Shown one piece after another: positions 30,463 through 43,579 of a stretch of 64,000 bases of DNA; the first letter of the stretch is position 1; the number at the start of each line of letters is the position of its first letter. Below the pieces are notes generated by a model that saw nothing but the letters and a program-made list of their open reading frames with translations, was not told where the DNA came from and did no database searches. The stretch comes from Lineus longissimus. Taxonomy: Eukaryota > Nemertea > Pilidiophora > Heteronemertea > Lineidae. Position numbers and translations under genes: made by a program. The stretch spans positions 13,945,431 through 14,009,430 of the forward strand of contig NC_088322.1 of NCBI RefSeq assembly GCF_910592395.1, in the 5' to 3' direction.

Positions 30463-33400
30463 ATGTATGATAAATGTTAGACTGATATAAATTATGATGC
30501 TTCTACTGTTGGGGAAATCATACCAGTGTATGATAAATATTTCATATTATGTTGTGTTAGACTGATACAAATGATGAAGCTTCAACTGTTTGAGTAATCA
30601 TACCAGTGTATGATAAATATTTCATATTATGTTGTGTTAGACTGATACAAATGATGAAGCTTCAACTGTTTGAGTAATCATACCAGTGTATGATAAATAT
30701 TTCATGTTATGTTGTGTTAGACTGATATAAATGATGAAGCTTCAACTGTTTGAGTAATCATACCACTGTATGATAAATATTCCATATTATGTTGTGTTAG
30801 ACTGATATAAATGATGAAGCATCAACTGTTTGAGTAATCATACCAGTGTATGATAAATATTTCATGTTATGTTGTGTTAGACTGATATAAATGATGAAGC
30901 TTCAACTGTTTGAGTAATCATACCAGTGTATGATGAATATTTCATGCTATGTTGTGTTAGACTGATACAAATGATGAAGCTTCAACTGTTTGAGTAATCA
31001 TACCAGTGTATGATAAATATTTCATGTTATGTTGTGTTAGACTGATACAAATGATGAAGCTTCAACTGTTTGAGTAATCATACCAGTGTATGATAAATAT
31101 TTCATGTTATGTTGTGTTAGACTGATACAAATGATGAAGCTTCAACTGTTTGAGTAATCATACCAGTGTATGATAAATATTTCATGTTATGTTGTGTTAG
31201 ACTGATACAAATGATGAAGCTTCAACTGTTTGAGTAATCATACCAGTGTATGATAAATATTTCATATTATGTTGTGTTAGACTGATACAAATGATGAAGC
31301 TTCAACTGTTTGAGTAATCATACCAGTGTATGATAAATATTTCATGTTATGTTGTGTTAGACTGATATAAATGATGATGCTTCTACTGTTGGAGAAATCA
31401 TACCAGTGTATGATAAATATTCCATATTACGTTGTGTTAGACTGATATAAATGATGAAGCTTCAACTGTTTGAGTAATCATACCGGTGTATGATAAATAT
31501 TCCATATTATGTTGTGTTAGACTTATATAAATGATGAAGCTTCAACTGTTTGAGTAATCATACCAGTGTATGATAAATATTCCATATTATGTTGTGTTAG
31601 ACTGATATAAATGATGAAGCTTCAACTGTTTGAGTAATCATACCAGTGTATGATAAATGTTCCATATCATGTTGTGTTAGACTGATATAAATGATGAAGC
31701 ATCAACTGTTTGAGTAATCATACCAGTGTATGATAAATATTTCATGTTATGTTGTGTTAGACTGATACAAATGATGAAGCATCAACTGTTTGAGTAATCA
31801 TACCAGTGTATGATAAATATTTCATGTTATGTGGTGTTAGACTGATATAAATGATGAAGCTTCAACTGTTTGAGTAATCATACCACTGTATGATAAATAT
31901 TCCATATTATGTTGTGTTAGACTGATATAAATGATGAAGCATCAACTGTTTGAGTAATCATACCAGTGTATGATAAATATTTCATGTTATGTTGTGTTAG
32001 ACTGATATAAATGATGAAGCTTCAACTGTTTGAGTAATCATACCAGTGTATGATGAATATTTCATGCTATGTTGTGTTAGACTGATACAAATGATGAAGC
32101 TTCAACTGTTTGAGTAATCATACCAGTGTATGATAAATATTTCATGTTATGTTGTGTTAGACTGATACAAATGATGAAGCATCAACTGTTTGAGTAATCA
32201 TACCAGTGTATGATAAATATTTCATGTTATGTTGTGTTAGACTGATACAAATGATGAAGCTTCAACTGTTTGAGTAATCATACCAGTGTATGATAAATAT
32301 TTCATGTTATGTTGTGTTAGACTGATACAAATGATGAAGCTTCAACTGTTTGAGTAATCATACCAGTGTATGATAAATATTTCATATTATGTTGTGTTAG
32401 ACTGATACAAATGATGAAGCTTCAACTGTTTGAGTAATCATACCAGTGTATGATAAATATTTCATGTTATGTTGTGTTAGACTGATATAAATGATGATGC
32501 TTCTACTGTTGGAGAAATCATACCAGTGTATGATAAATATTCCATATTACGTTGTGTTAGACTGATATAAATGATGAAGCTTCAACTGTTTGAGTAATCA
32601 TACCGGTGTATGATAAATATTCCATATTATGTTGTGTTAGACTTATATAAATGATGAAGCTTCAACTGTTTGAGTAATCATACCAGTGTATGATAAATAT
32701 TCCATATTATGTTGTGTTAGACTGATATAAATGATGAAGCTTCAACTGTTTGAGTAATCATACCAGTGTATGATAAATGTTCCATATCATGTTGTGTTAG
32801 ACTGATATAAATGATGAAGCATCAACTGTTTGAGTAATCATACCAGTGTATGATAAATATTTCATGTTATGTTGTGTTAGACTGATACAAATGATGAAGC
32901 ATCAACTGTTTGAGTAATCATACCAGTGTATGATAAATATTTCATGTTATGTGGTGTTAGACTGATACAAATGATGAAGCATCAACTGTTTGAGTAATCA
33001 TACCAGTGTATGATAAATATTTCATGTTATGTTGTGTTAGACTGATACAAATGATGAAGCTTCAACTGTTTGAGTAATCCTACCAGTGTATGAAAAATAT
33101 TTCATGTTATGTTGTGTTAGACTGATACAAATGATGAAGCTTCAACTGTTTGAGTAATCATAGTGTATGATAAATATTCCATGTCATGTTGTGTTAGACT
33201 GATACAAATGATGAAGCATCAACTGTTTGAGTAATCATACCAGTGTATGATAAATATTTCATGTTATGTTGTGTTAGACTGATACAAATGATGAAGCTTC
33301 AACTGTTTGAGTAATCATAGTGCATGATAAATATTCCATGTTATGTTGTGTTAGACTGATACAAATGATGAAGCATCAACTGTTTGAGTAATCCTACCAG

Positions 33401-34070
33401 TGTATGATAAATATTTCATGTTATGTTGTGTTAGACTGATACAAATGATGAAGCATCAACTGTTTGAGTAATCATACCAGTGTATGATAAATATTTCATG
33501 TTATGTTGTGTTAGACTGATACAAATGATGAAGCTTCAACTGTTTGAGTAATCATAGTGCATGATAAATATTCCATGTTATGTTGTGTTAGACTGATACA
33601 AATGATGAAGCTTCAACTGTTTGAGTAATCATAGTGTATGATAAATATTCCATGTCATGTTGTGTTAGACTGATACAAATGATGAAGCATCAATCAACTG
33701 TTTGAGTAATCATAGTGTATGATAAATATTTCATGTTATGTTGTGTTAGACTGATATAAATGATGAAGCATCAACTGTTTGAGTAATCATACCAGTGTAT
33801 GATAAATATTTCATGTTATGTTGTGTTAGACTGATATAAATGATGAAGCATCAACTGTTTGAGTTATCATACCAGTGTATGATAAATATTTCATGTTATG
33901 TTGTGTTAGACTGATATAAATGATGAAGCATCAACTGTTTGAGTAATCATACCAGTGTATGATAAATATTCCATATTGTGTTGTGTTAGACTGATATAAA
34001 TGATGAAGCTTCAACTGTTTGAGTAATCATACCACTGTATGATAAATATTTCCATATAATGTTTTGTAAG
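30463..34070. repeat. 80-bp minisatellite, ~45 copies (unit 2)
   Basis: Same 80-bp repeat as at 11124-13690 but longer. The extra length is partly explained by a 1120-bp (14-repeat) block at 30721-31840 repeated at 31841-32960. Near the right end are 77-bp variants and one with a small duplication (ATCAATCAACTG near 33690). Confidence 0.95.
30721..32960. repeat. Higher-order duplication, 2 x 1120 bp, in the minisatellite
   Basis: Diagnostic variants recur exactly 1120 bp apart: ACCACTG at 30760 region/31880 region, ACTTATATAA at 31521/32641, ACCGGTG with TTACG just before it, AAATGTTCC at about 31656/32776, and GTGGTG at about 31832/32952. This shows a single recent duplication of 14 repeats. 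Confidence 0.88.
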
Positions 34071-35244
34071 AAACCAATGAATGATCAATAATTTCATGTT
34101 TTGTTACATTAAATGTAAATGATGATGATGATGATCTTTTTGTGTAATGATATTTTGACGCGTGTAAAGTTTGTAGACTTGCCACCACAGCGGGGAAATG
34201 AATTGGTTTTGCCATGGGCTGTTTGAAATATAGAGCATATGATCCACGTAATGTCATTCCCTATTACAAGTGTAAACAATGATTTTATGCTGTTTGAATT
34301 ATCATATATGTGATAAATTCTTATGCCGTTTGAGTTATGATATTGATAAGCTAGGAAGTCTTTGTGGAGACCTGTTCACAATAAAGCTTTCGTGCCTTGA
34401 TACAGATCCTGGTTATCATAAGTGACAGGTGCTGCAGAAAAGGCACCATTATTATAGTCCATTGGTAAATGTTATGTCCGCATCATTTGGGGCTCTAGAG
34501 GGCGAATTACTGGTCAGATTTCTTTGAAGTTTGGTTTTTATTGGTTTTCACCTCAAAACCAAACACGATTTTTTACTTTAGTAACGATTTTTTTGTATGC
34601 ATTTGTGCACACTGATGTCCGCCCTGTACAGTTTATTTCTAGACCAATCTGGATGAAATATATTAAGGTTATTATTTTTTGTGTTCATCTGACATAAAAT
34701 TTATGAATGGACTAGTATAGGAATTGCGTAAAAAATCAATGAAATTTCATTCCCCTGTATTAAAACAATAACTTTGCTGCTGTTTGTGTAAACTGTATTA
34801 GATAAATGTTCCCAAGTAGGCCTATTGTTTTACATGACCCATAAACAATAATGCCTGTGCTAAACATGCTAAATGAAATATCATATGAAATAATATTCTA
34901 TGTTGCACTTATGCACATGGGAATGTTACCCTCTTTGTCTCATCAGACATGATCTGAACAGGGATCGAACTCTTATACTGCTGTGCCAATCTGTCAGCCG
35001 ATATATGCCCACAAACAGAAATAGAAATACAATCCATATAAGCCTATGTATTAAATGGATGACCCTCTAAGCAACTGAACACTGACTTTCAATATTTTTT
35101 TATTACGCGGAACATTTTCAATATTGTCATGGTTTATATTAAGAAACTCTGTCAAACTTTGAAAAATAAATTGTAATGTGATTAATATAGAAAAGTGTTT
35201 TTATTTCCTATGTTATTGTTATGTAATGTGATGTAATCAATGCA
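34071..35244. other. Non-coding BBS9 intron segment (unit 2)
   Basis: Counterpart of 13691-14910. The SINE relic is reduced (about 34955-35000) by the 47-bp deletion shared with unit 3. No gene is seen. Confidence 0.6.
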
Positions 35245-35482
35245 TATGCCCCAATCACAAGCTTTGCAGGCAGAAGGGATGTCATCTGAAAACCTGAGCC
35301 CACTGTCAGATTGAATGTTGGTATATTCTCAACAGGGAAAAGATCACCGAGGTCGACCAGTGGCTGATTCGGGTCATGGTCAGGACATGATCCAATCTTT
35401 CTTACCTGGGGAGAGATCATCGACGTTTATAACCCAAGTCACAAGTTTGTAAGCAGACGGAAAGTCATCTGCCGAGCCCAGG
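35245..35482 (-). pseudogene. BBS9: Degenerate tandem duplicates of BBS9 exon A4 (unit 2)
   Basis: Same broken A4 copies as at 14911-15148: a copy with intact donor starting at 35406, and the DLGDLFP and LPAKLVI pieces at 35245-35381. Confidence 0.75.
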
Positions 35483-35527
35483 GGTTTGTTGTCTGCTGTG
35501 ACCAGACAAATCATGGTCCATTCTTAC

Positions 35528-37231
35528 CTGGGAACAGGTCATTGAGGTTGACCGGTGGTTTATTTGTATCAATGGTCACTTTGTAGTTGGCATTCTTGAT
35601 CGGAGCACACGCCTTGATCACAAGTTTTGCAGGCAGACGGAACGTTGTCTGTGAAACTCTTGGCGCACCTGAAAGTGAAATAACATCATTTAGAAATGAA
35701 AAGTTTAAGATGTAAACAGTTTTGTTGATGATGTCAACACTTGATTTGAGGAAGCCAGAGCCAGAGACAATTGGAACATTGGTTTATTTTTCACATGACC
35801 GATAACAAATTTGGTTTATAAAACCAAACAATGACATGTCACATCAGTTTAACATCATGAAGAGAACAAGAACAGACTGTAAGGCATCATCATCAAATTT
35901 AGCACCTGGCTGCATGTGAATTTGGTAGCCCGAGCCCTGACTTCATTGGCAACCTGACTGACAGCAAGAAGACGATGTCAACTTCTCACTGACTTCTTTT
36001 ACTACAACTGATTGAGAAAATTTTCCCTGATGTTTAAGGTGGATGTATAAACTTTCTCAATCGAATTTCTCGAAGCGCTGAATGGCCTGCTGGAATTTCG
36101 AGCTCTTGAAATCTTTACCAGCCATGTTCTGATAAGTAGCAGTTGCCTTGGCAACCAGATCACTTGGCAGATAGTTGTCTTTGATGTAGAAAGTCGCTGA
36201 GATTTCACACGGGGTGTTTGGACCTGCAAACGGATGGACGAACTCAGTCAATAAAAATATATGCATTGAAATAAATGTCTGAGGAAGTCGATCAGATATC
36301 CAAAGAACTGACTGAATTGTTTTCAAAACCATTTGACTAAAACAGACTGACTTTTCGACTAACCCACTTTACGACGGACACTATGATTCATGGGGTAACG
36401 TCATTGCTATGAATGTTTGGGCCTGATTACCACCCAGAAATACTGACAAATCAGTTCAGTGCAAGAAAACATAGCTAATCCATTCACCTTTTTTCCAGCT
36501 TGCAATTGGCAACTTTCCTAATAATTTCACACTGATCAATATTTTATGGAGAATATTTCACCGAAATGAATGACTTACTTATTGTGTTGAATGTAAATGA
36601 GCTCTCATTGACTGTCAGTGGTGGGGGGACATGGATGCTGACGACAACATTGGAGACGTGCGCCTTGGCTTTTATCATCACCTGAAGAGATGACGGCGAC
36701 AATGATAACGGTGAGTAAATGTTAGATTTTCTATCATATCAAGTCTGCATTCAAATGGACAAGAAGGGGAATGGATGTATTGAAATGGAGTATAAAATCC
36801 CTTGGAGTCCAAGCACTTGTACCAGAATCGATGGAGGTTCTTTCTCTTTAGGAAAAATGAGACCTAAGATTATGATTTGGTGCAGAAGTTATAGCTCCAG
36901 AGCCAATCTGTAAGGCGAAGTCAGGAGAAAGTCAAAATTCCTCTTTCAGCTCAAAACACTCCAAACTTTGCTTCACAAAAGTGACTCGGAGCTTAATTTT
37001 CTGGACTGAGTGCTGTACCGGCCGTATCTCAACTACTCCCCTCAAACTGGTCTAAAGTGATAGAAAAGTTGGCTTTTCTTAGTTCACTCTCAAATGATTG
37101 GTGGTTTCCATGCTAAGCCTTACAGCATCCCCAGAGTTGTTTCTGGGATGTCAACAAAAATTTGCATATCTTACCGTGACTGTGAGGGATGGAATCACAT
37201 CTTCGTCTTGAATGATGTCACCCTGAGCTCT
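35528..37231 (-). CDS. BBS9: BBS9 copy II, exons A1-A4
   Basis: A1 37175-37231, A2 36579-36681, A3 36119-36223 and A4 35528-35668, with lengths (57, 103, 105, 141 bp), splice sites and reading phase identical to copy I. Together with exon C and B1-B6 they give 559 codons plus stop, all intact. The intron between A1 and A2 has lost about 75 bp near 36795 compared with units 1 and 3. No start codon or propeller exons are recognised upstream, so how this copy would be transcribed and initiated is unclear. Confidence 0.92.
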
Positions 37232-37898
37232 CTGAAACAGACGTTGCAAGATCATAGAAGAAGAAGGGTGAATACGTAGGTTAACTGTTTTCAGTTAGGC
37301 ACACAACACTGAGGAAATGCAATGTCATCCCCCCCCTCCCCCTCCAAGGCTCTGACATCAGAGCTCAAACGTGAGCAAGAGTTGGAACGGTTTCGGGTAA
37401 ATGGTCTGAAAAAGTGATTAAGAGGAGCATGAACGCGAACCATATACTATCTATCAAGACAGACAATCATTACAATGGGTGACTTTAAGTTGGTGTCGAA
37501 ACCCGTATGGATTTCATCATTGTTGGTACTAAAATTCTCTTCCTTGTCATTTCGTGTCTGAAATTGAAATGATTAATTTTGTGAAGAGCTTGAACTGTGT
37601 CGTGAGTTATTATCTTGCAAATCAATGAAAACATGGAACAGGAACTCATTGTTAGATTTGAGGCATGCAAAGATCACAGAATCCCTATAACAATGAAATC
37701 ATTACTTACAGTTTCAGCAAAATCACTTCAGCACCACTTTTACTTTGCCCCCAAAATGTTGTCACAAATCAAAAATCAAGCTTTGGATTCGACCCCCAGC
37801 CTACACTATTCACCAAGCTAAAAGTTTCCGAAACAAAATTTGTCAAAATATCTTGCAATACCTACTCATACTCAGTCATACTGACAGTTACAACAGTA
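37232..37898. other. Spacer upstream of BBS9 copy II exon A1
   Basis: Counterpart of 16962-17626. No gene is supported. It ends at the TA target of the triple-repeat insertion. Confidence 0.5.
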
Positions 37899-38958
37899 AT
37901 ATGTAAAGTCAAGAACTTAGTGAGCCCCCCTTTAGGTCGGGGGAGCTCCCCCGAACCCCCCTACGAGCATATGTTAAGTGCAAGCTCTAACAACTACAGC
38001 TGTTACAATGGGGGGACACCCCCCAAACCCCCCTCCGTCGACATAGGTTTTTACCAGTGCGTTGGGGGGAAGCTCCCCCCAAACCCCCCCGGTGAACAGT
38101 CAACTAGCCCTTCTGTGTCATACTGCTGGAGGGGGGGTGCGATGGGACCATCCATATAGTTCCTTCCGACACATTTTTGTTTTGGTAATGTAATACATTG
38201 TGATTGACCTTATTCACAGGAATCGGGCGTTTCCAGTGATATACGACACAAATGGGTTGTCCTCATGCATTCACTTTCGAAACGCATTTTAAAATAGATG
38301 TTACGTCCTGTTAATGGGGCACGTCATCATCGCGTACATTTGGGAAAAACTCTCTAACGAGACCGGAGCAGACGGCTGAAAGTAGTTTAATTATTGGCCG
38401 CTAGGGTACAGAATGTACGTCGCTCACCCGAATTTTTCACGCAACTATAGCTAAATAGAGCTAGTTCTAGTTTGTGATTCAATTTGATACTTCAGATTTG
38501 GGCAGTAGACCAATATAACTTAGTCGTCAGTGTGGTTTTAAGCTGGAAAAACGTATTTGTTTTTCTTAAAGTGCCTTTTTTGGACGGGTGTGTGCGATTG
38601 TTTTGTTTTTATGTCACGTGACCTCGATCATGTCGACACAAAATTGAAATAAACCACCCTTTTCTGTCATTATTTAGGACGGATATTTCTCTGATAAAAA
38701 TATTAATATAATTGGCCAATTTCTTAGGCATATGATGTAGCGAATTCCCATGAAGATTTAACTTAATTTCAACCAATGGGATAGCAACCACCACCGGAAG
38801 ATCGCGGAGAAATCGGTAAACTCAACGGAGTTAATTCAGAAAAATACCAAAAAAAATTGTTTGTAGGATATACAATTGTTACTCTCTTTATTTCTAATCA
38901 TTCACTATATACTCCCGCACACACGTGTATCTTAAGAGCCCCTCCTAAGAGGGGGGCT
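37899..38958. repeat. 1.06-kb element, copy 1
   Basis: 1060 bp. Carries a 62-codon Pro/Gly/Ser-rich frame shared by all copies that crosses the palindromes and is unlikely to be coding. Very similar to copy 2 over its whole length. Confidence 0.85.
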
Positions 38959-38960
38959 TA

Positions 38961-40026
38961 ATATGTAAAGTCAAGGACTTAGTGAGCCCCCTTTAGGTCG
39001 GGGGAGCTCCCCCGAACCCCCCTACGAGCATATGTTAAGTGCAAGCTCTAACAACTACAGCTGTTACAATGGGGGGACACCCCCCAAACCCCCCTCCGTC
39101 GACATAGGTTTTTACCAGTGCGTTGGGGGGAAGCTCCCCCCAAACCCCCCCGGTGGACAGTCAACTAGCCCTTCTGTGTCATACTGCTGGAGGGGGGGTG
39201 CGATGGGACCATCCATATAGTTCCTTCCGACACATTTTTGTTTTGGTAATGTAATACATTGTGATTGTCCTTATTCACGGGAATCGGGCGTTTCCAGTGA
39301 TATACGACACAAATAGGTTGTCCTCATGCATTCACTTTGGAAACGCATTTTAAAATAGATGTTACGTCCTGTTAATGGGGCACGTCATCATCGCGTACAT
39401 TTGGGAAAAACTCCCTAACGAGACCGGAGCAGACGGCTGAAAGTAGTTTAATTATTGGCCGCTAGGGTGCAGAATGTCGCTCACCCGAATTTTTCACGCA
39501 ACTTTTGCTAAATAGAGCTAGTTCTAGTTTGTGATTCATTTTGATACTTCAGATTTGGGCAGAAGACCAATATAAATTAGTCGTCAGTGTGGTTTTAAGC
39601 TGGAAAAACGTATTTGTTTTTCTTAAAGTGCCTTTTTTGGACGGGTGTGTGCGATTGTTTTGTTTTTATGTCACGTGACCTCGATCATGTCGACACAAAA
39701 TTGAAATAAACCACCCTTTTCTGTCATTATTTAGGACGGATATTTCTCTAATAAAAATATTAAATATAATTGGCCAATTTCTTAGGCATATGATGTAGCG
39801 AATTCCCATGAAGATTTAAATTAATTTAAATTAATTTCAACAAATGGGATAGCAACCACCACCGGAAGATCGCGGAGAAATCGGTAAACTCAACGGAGTT
39901 AATTCAGAAAAATACCAAAAAAAATTGTTTGTAGGATATACAATATTTACTCTCTTTATTTCTAATCAAATCAGTATATACTCCCACACACACGTGTATC
40001 TTAAGAGCCCCTCCTAAAGGGGGGCT
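38961..40026. repeat. 1.06-kb element, copy 2
   Basis: 1066 bp. Differs from copy 1 by scattered changes and a short TTAATTTAAA duplication near 39820. Confidence 0.85.
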
Positions 40027-40028
40027 TA

Positions 40029-41117
40029 ATATGTAAAGTCAAGGACTTAGTGAGCCCCCCTTTAGGTCGGGGGAGCTCCCCCGAACCCCCCTACGAGCAT
40101 ATGTTAAGTGCAAGCTCTAACAACTACAGCTGTTACAATGGGGGGACACCCCCCAAACCCCCCTCCGTCGACATAGGTTTTTACCAGTGCGTTGGGGGGA
40201 AGCTCCCCCCAAACCCCCCCGGTGGACAGTCAACTAGCCCTTCTGTGTCATACTGCTGGAGGGGGGGGGGTGCGATGGGACCATCCATATAGTAATTATA
40301 GTTCCTTCCAACACATTTTTGTTTTGGTAATGTAATACATTGTGATTGTCCTTTTTCACGGGAATCGGGCGTTTCCAGTGATATACGACACTTAAATGGA
40401 TTGTCCTCATGCATTCACTTTGGAAACGCATTTTAAAATAGATGTTACGTCCTGTTAATGGGGCACGTCATCATCGCGTACATTTGGGAAAAACTCCCTA
40501 ACGAGACCGGAGCAGACGGCTGAAAGTAGTTTAATTATCGGCCGCTAGGGCTCAGAATGTCGCTCACCCGAATTTTTCACGCAACTTTTGCTAAATAGAG
40601 CTAGTTCTAGTTTGTAATTCATTTTGATACTTCAGATTTGGGTAGTAGACTAAAATAACTTAGTCGTCAGTGTGGTTTTAAGCAGGAAAAACGTATTTGT
40701 TTTTCTTAAAGTGCCTTTTTTGGACGGGTCTGTGCGATTGTTTTGTTTATGTCACGACTCACGTGACCTCGACCATGTCGACACAAAATTGAAATAGGGC
40801 CTAAACCACCCTTTTCTGTCATTATTTAGGACGGATATTTCTCTAATAAAAATATTAATGTAATTGACCAATTTTTAAGGCATATGTAGCGAATTCCCAT
40901 GAAGATTTAAATTAGATGATCTCGTAACCTGTTACAACTTGTCTGATTTATAATTCAGCGCTACAACTGGTCTGATTTATTTATTCAGCGCCATTTTGAA
41001 AAACCAAAAAAAAATGTTTGTTGGATATACAATATTTACTCTCTTTATTTCACTTCATTTACATTATATACTCCCGCACACACGTGTATCTTAAGAGCCC
41101 CTCCTAAGAGGGGGGCT
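40029..41117. repeat. 1.06-kb element, copy 3
   Basis: 1089 bp. The stretch at about 40914-41000 is unrelated to the matching part of copies 1 and 2 (it holds two tandem CTGATTTAT..TTCAGCGC segments), so copy 3 is a different subtype or a recombinant, not a simple recent duplicate. Confidence 0.82.
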
Positions 41118-41970
41118 TATAATAAATCTCGGAGTTGGGCGCAGAGCACTGAGGAACGCATTTCAGCTTACTCCTTTGGTCGAATGACGTGATTTTTCCA
41201 CTGTGAGTTACTGTCATTGCTATCTTGCGGCTGCACCACTGAAACCAGGAATATTTGGGGATCTTCCTGAGTTTTTAAGTGTTTTTTGCTCAGATATTGG
41301 TGATTCTGTGACAACTCCATGGTAAACCACCCTGTGTTCATTTCCGAGTCAGCCGTGGATCGCGCATCTATCTGTATTCGGTGATTTGGATTTGTGTTCG
41401 ATGAGAAGTCTCGGGGAATGCGACCATCAGCAGACCTTGGGCTAACTTGACGTCTCGGGGTAGTGACAGTGGGTGTTCAAAGAAATACTCAATTGCCAAC
41501 ACCCGTACCAGTACAACCCATCACAGGTTCCTCGAATCGTTCGTTGATTTGCTAGTCTCAGTACTGGCGGTCTGCCATTCTCGCACATGTTTCTGTGGGC
41601 TGGGTCGGCCCCAAGATGGACAAACGATCGGCAATGGCTAGAGCTGACTCAATATGGCTAAAAGTGACAGCCACTTGGCTAAAAAGTGGCTAGGAGGAAA
41701 AAATTCACAGAGCCAACCCTGACTGAGGTACCTCAGGAACCAGAGACATCAGCATTAGGATCCTACTTGCCATTGAGGCCACTCATGTATCTGCAGGTTG
41801 TAGTACCTGATACAGTACATCCCAATATGCTTTTCTTGACAGTATCATCGACTGTATCAAGAACACCTTCAAGGCCCATGGCTTCTCTAAATGTTTAGCA
41901 GGGTCCTTATGCTGTCTTGAGTGCATCATAATTATCACACAAAGACATTACATCTTATTCCAAGATCAAT
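41118..41970. other. Spacer between the insertion and BBS9 copy III poly(A) signal
   Basis: Counterpart of 17625-18477, with the same ~100-codon - strand open frame. No gene is supported. The duplication junction should lie in this spacer or in 37232-37898. Confidence 0.5.
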
Positions 41971-43579
41971 TTTATTCACAGGACATTGTGTAGATACCGG
42001 TACATAATTTTTCACAGAGTGCGCGTTTTGAATAGATGTGGACAGTTTTCTCAGTAAACTGCACTGCTAAGACCAAATACCGTTAAGTCAGATGATAACC
42101 TATATTGTAGTTGATAACATACTAACCCAAATCTACATGTAAACAGTACATGATAGACTAATGTAGCACATCTTCTTTACTCAACCACACAATCAAACAG
42201 ATTTCACAAGCAGTTTATCCACAAATAAAGATTGTCAAGATAAAACTATTTGAGAGGGAACTGTCTTTTGAGGACGGAACTTATTTCTAAAAGTGGATAT
42301 CTTCCAAATCGCTGAAACAGAAGACTAACATAGTTTTTTCACATAATTAAGTACAGCCCTTTTTAAAATCATTGTCCCTTTAGCAGATGGATGTCACTAT
42401 AGTTACTTAACAACATATTCACAATCACATTATAAACAACAAGAATTCAACAGATCTGCTCTAACGGTAATGTACAAGCATAGTATTAAGAACAACGCGA
42501 TTCAAGTAATGGCCTCCTATGAACTTGATACATCTCTTACCCAATAAGACTGAGTTTTCATACGTCAGAAGAGCAGGCGTTACACCACTGAAACTGCACT
42601 GACTGTCTCGTACAGAAGTATGTATGAAGAATGTATGTCAGAATGTATATCAGCCTAACAAGAATGTACAAAAACTTACAGAAGAATGGACACAGAAGAA
42701 CAAAGGCCTCTACTAAGTCATGAAAAATGAAGACAAAACTAAGAAATGTATTTAGGAATACTTGGAGTATCGCTACTTCAAGTAAGGTACACAGTTTTTT
42801 CTGATTTTTAGGACCCCTGGTATGCAAAAACATGTAATAACACGTCTCCACAAAAGTGCTCCTCCCTATCATAAGCCAACCCAGTACAGACTAAAAGTAT
42901 GGGCCCTTAGCCTCAGCACGATATTAAAGTTCAACATGCTAATTCAGGGCCTTCACAGATCTTTTCATATCAGCGCTGAATCAGCCTATTCAACAAAACA
43001 TTCTGTTGAAGTTTAAATGTTTCAAGAATTGAGCACTGAATGAGGAATTGTTCATACACATTAGCGTAGTCCTGGACACTGAGTGGCGATCAGAAACAGA
43101 ATCTGAATGGCACTACAACACTCTCAAGCCTTGGGACGTTCATTTCACTGCCGACAGATATCTGTAAGAGCCTAATATCTGTACCAGGATGAGCAGACAA
43201 GGCCTAACTTTATGATGAATGGATGAATAACTGGACGGAATAAGTATTGGAATCTCTTTTTAAAACATCATTAAAGCAAAGCACTGTCATGGGTATAAAC
43301 ACTGCAAAAAGGTTTGACAAATTTCAAGGTGAAAACGTCCTGTCACAAAGCTTAAAGCTGACACATCATGGGCAGGGAAAGTAACTGGATGTTGTTTTTA
43401 ACACTTACGTTTGTGTACCCCCCCCCAAAGGTACAAAACCACCCAGGTTACTGTGGAGACCTACTTTCAGGCGCCTCCCCTTTTGTTAGTAGAGTAAAGT
43501 TTTTCACCTGTCCCATTGCAGCAACTGCCCTCCAAACGGTGGCCGTCAGCTTGTAACATTCAAATCAACCCCCTCATTT
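41971..43579 (-). other. BBS9: BBS9 copy III 3'UTR with AATAAA at 41971-41976
   Basis: Between the stop at 43580-43582 and the conserved - strand AATAAA. Nothing else is recognised. Confidence 0.6.

Larger units (their letters stand above)
37899..41117. mobile_element. Triple tandem 1.06-kb palindrome-rich element inserted at TA (unit 2 only)
   Basis: Three copies (37899-38958, 38961-40026, 40029-41117) each begin ATATGTAAAGTC and end GGGGGGCT, are separated by TA, and are bounded by TA on both outer sides. Units 1 and 3 show the uninterrupted site (17625-17626, 60979-60980), so the insertion edges are exact. Each copy starts with ~260 bp dense in G/C palindromes (GGGGGAGCTCCCCC, GGGGGGACACCCCCC, GGGGGGAAGCTCCCCCC) and ends with an AGCCCCTCCTAAGAGGGGGGCT hairpin whose outer arm resembles the inverse of AGCCCCCCTTTAGG near the start. 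No transposase is encoded. TA targeting hints at a Tc1/mariner-like non-autonomous element, but the family is not recognised. Confidence 0.8.

Noticed and set aside
37919-38159. Pro/Gly-rich frame in each 1.06-kb element as a protein gene
   Set aside because: It simply translates G-run/C-run palindromes, with no start context or domain; conservation equals that of the surrounding repeat.
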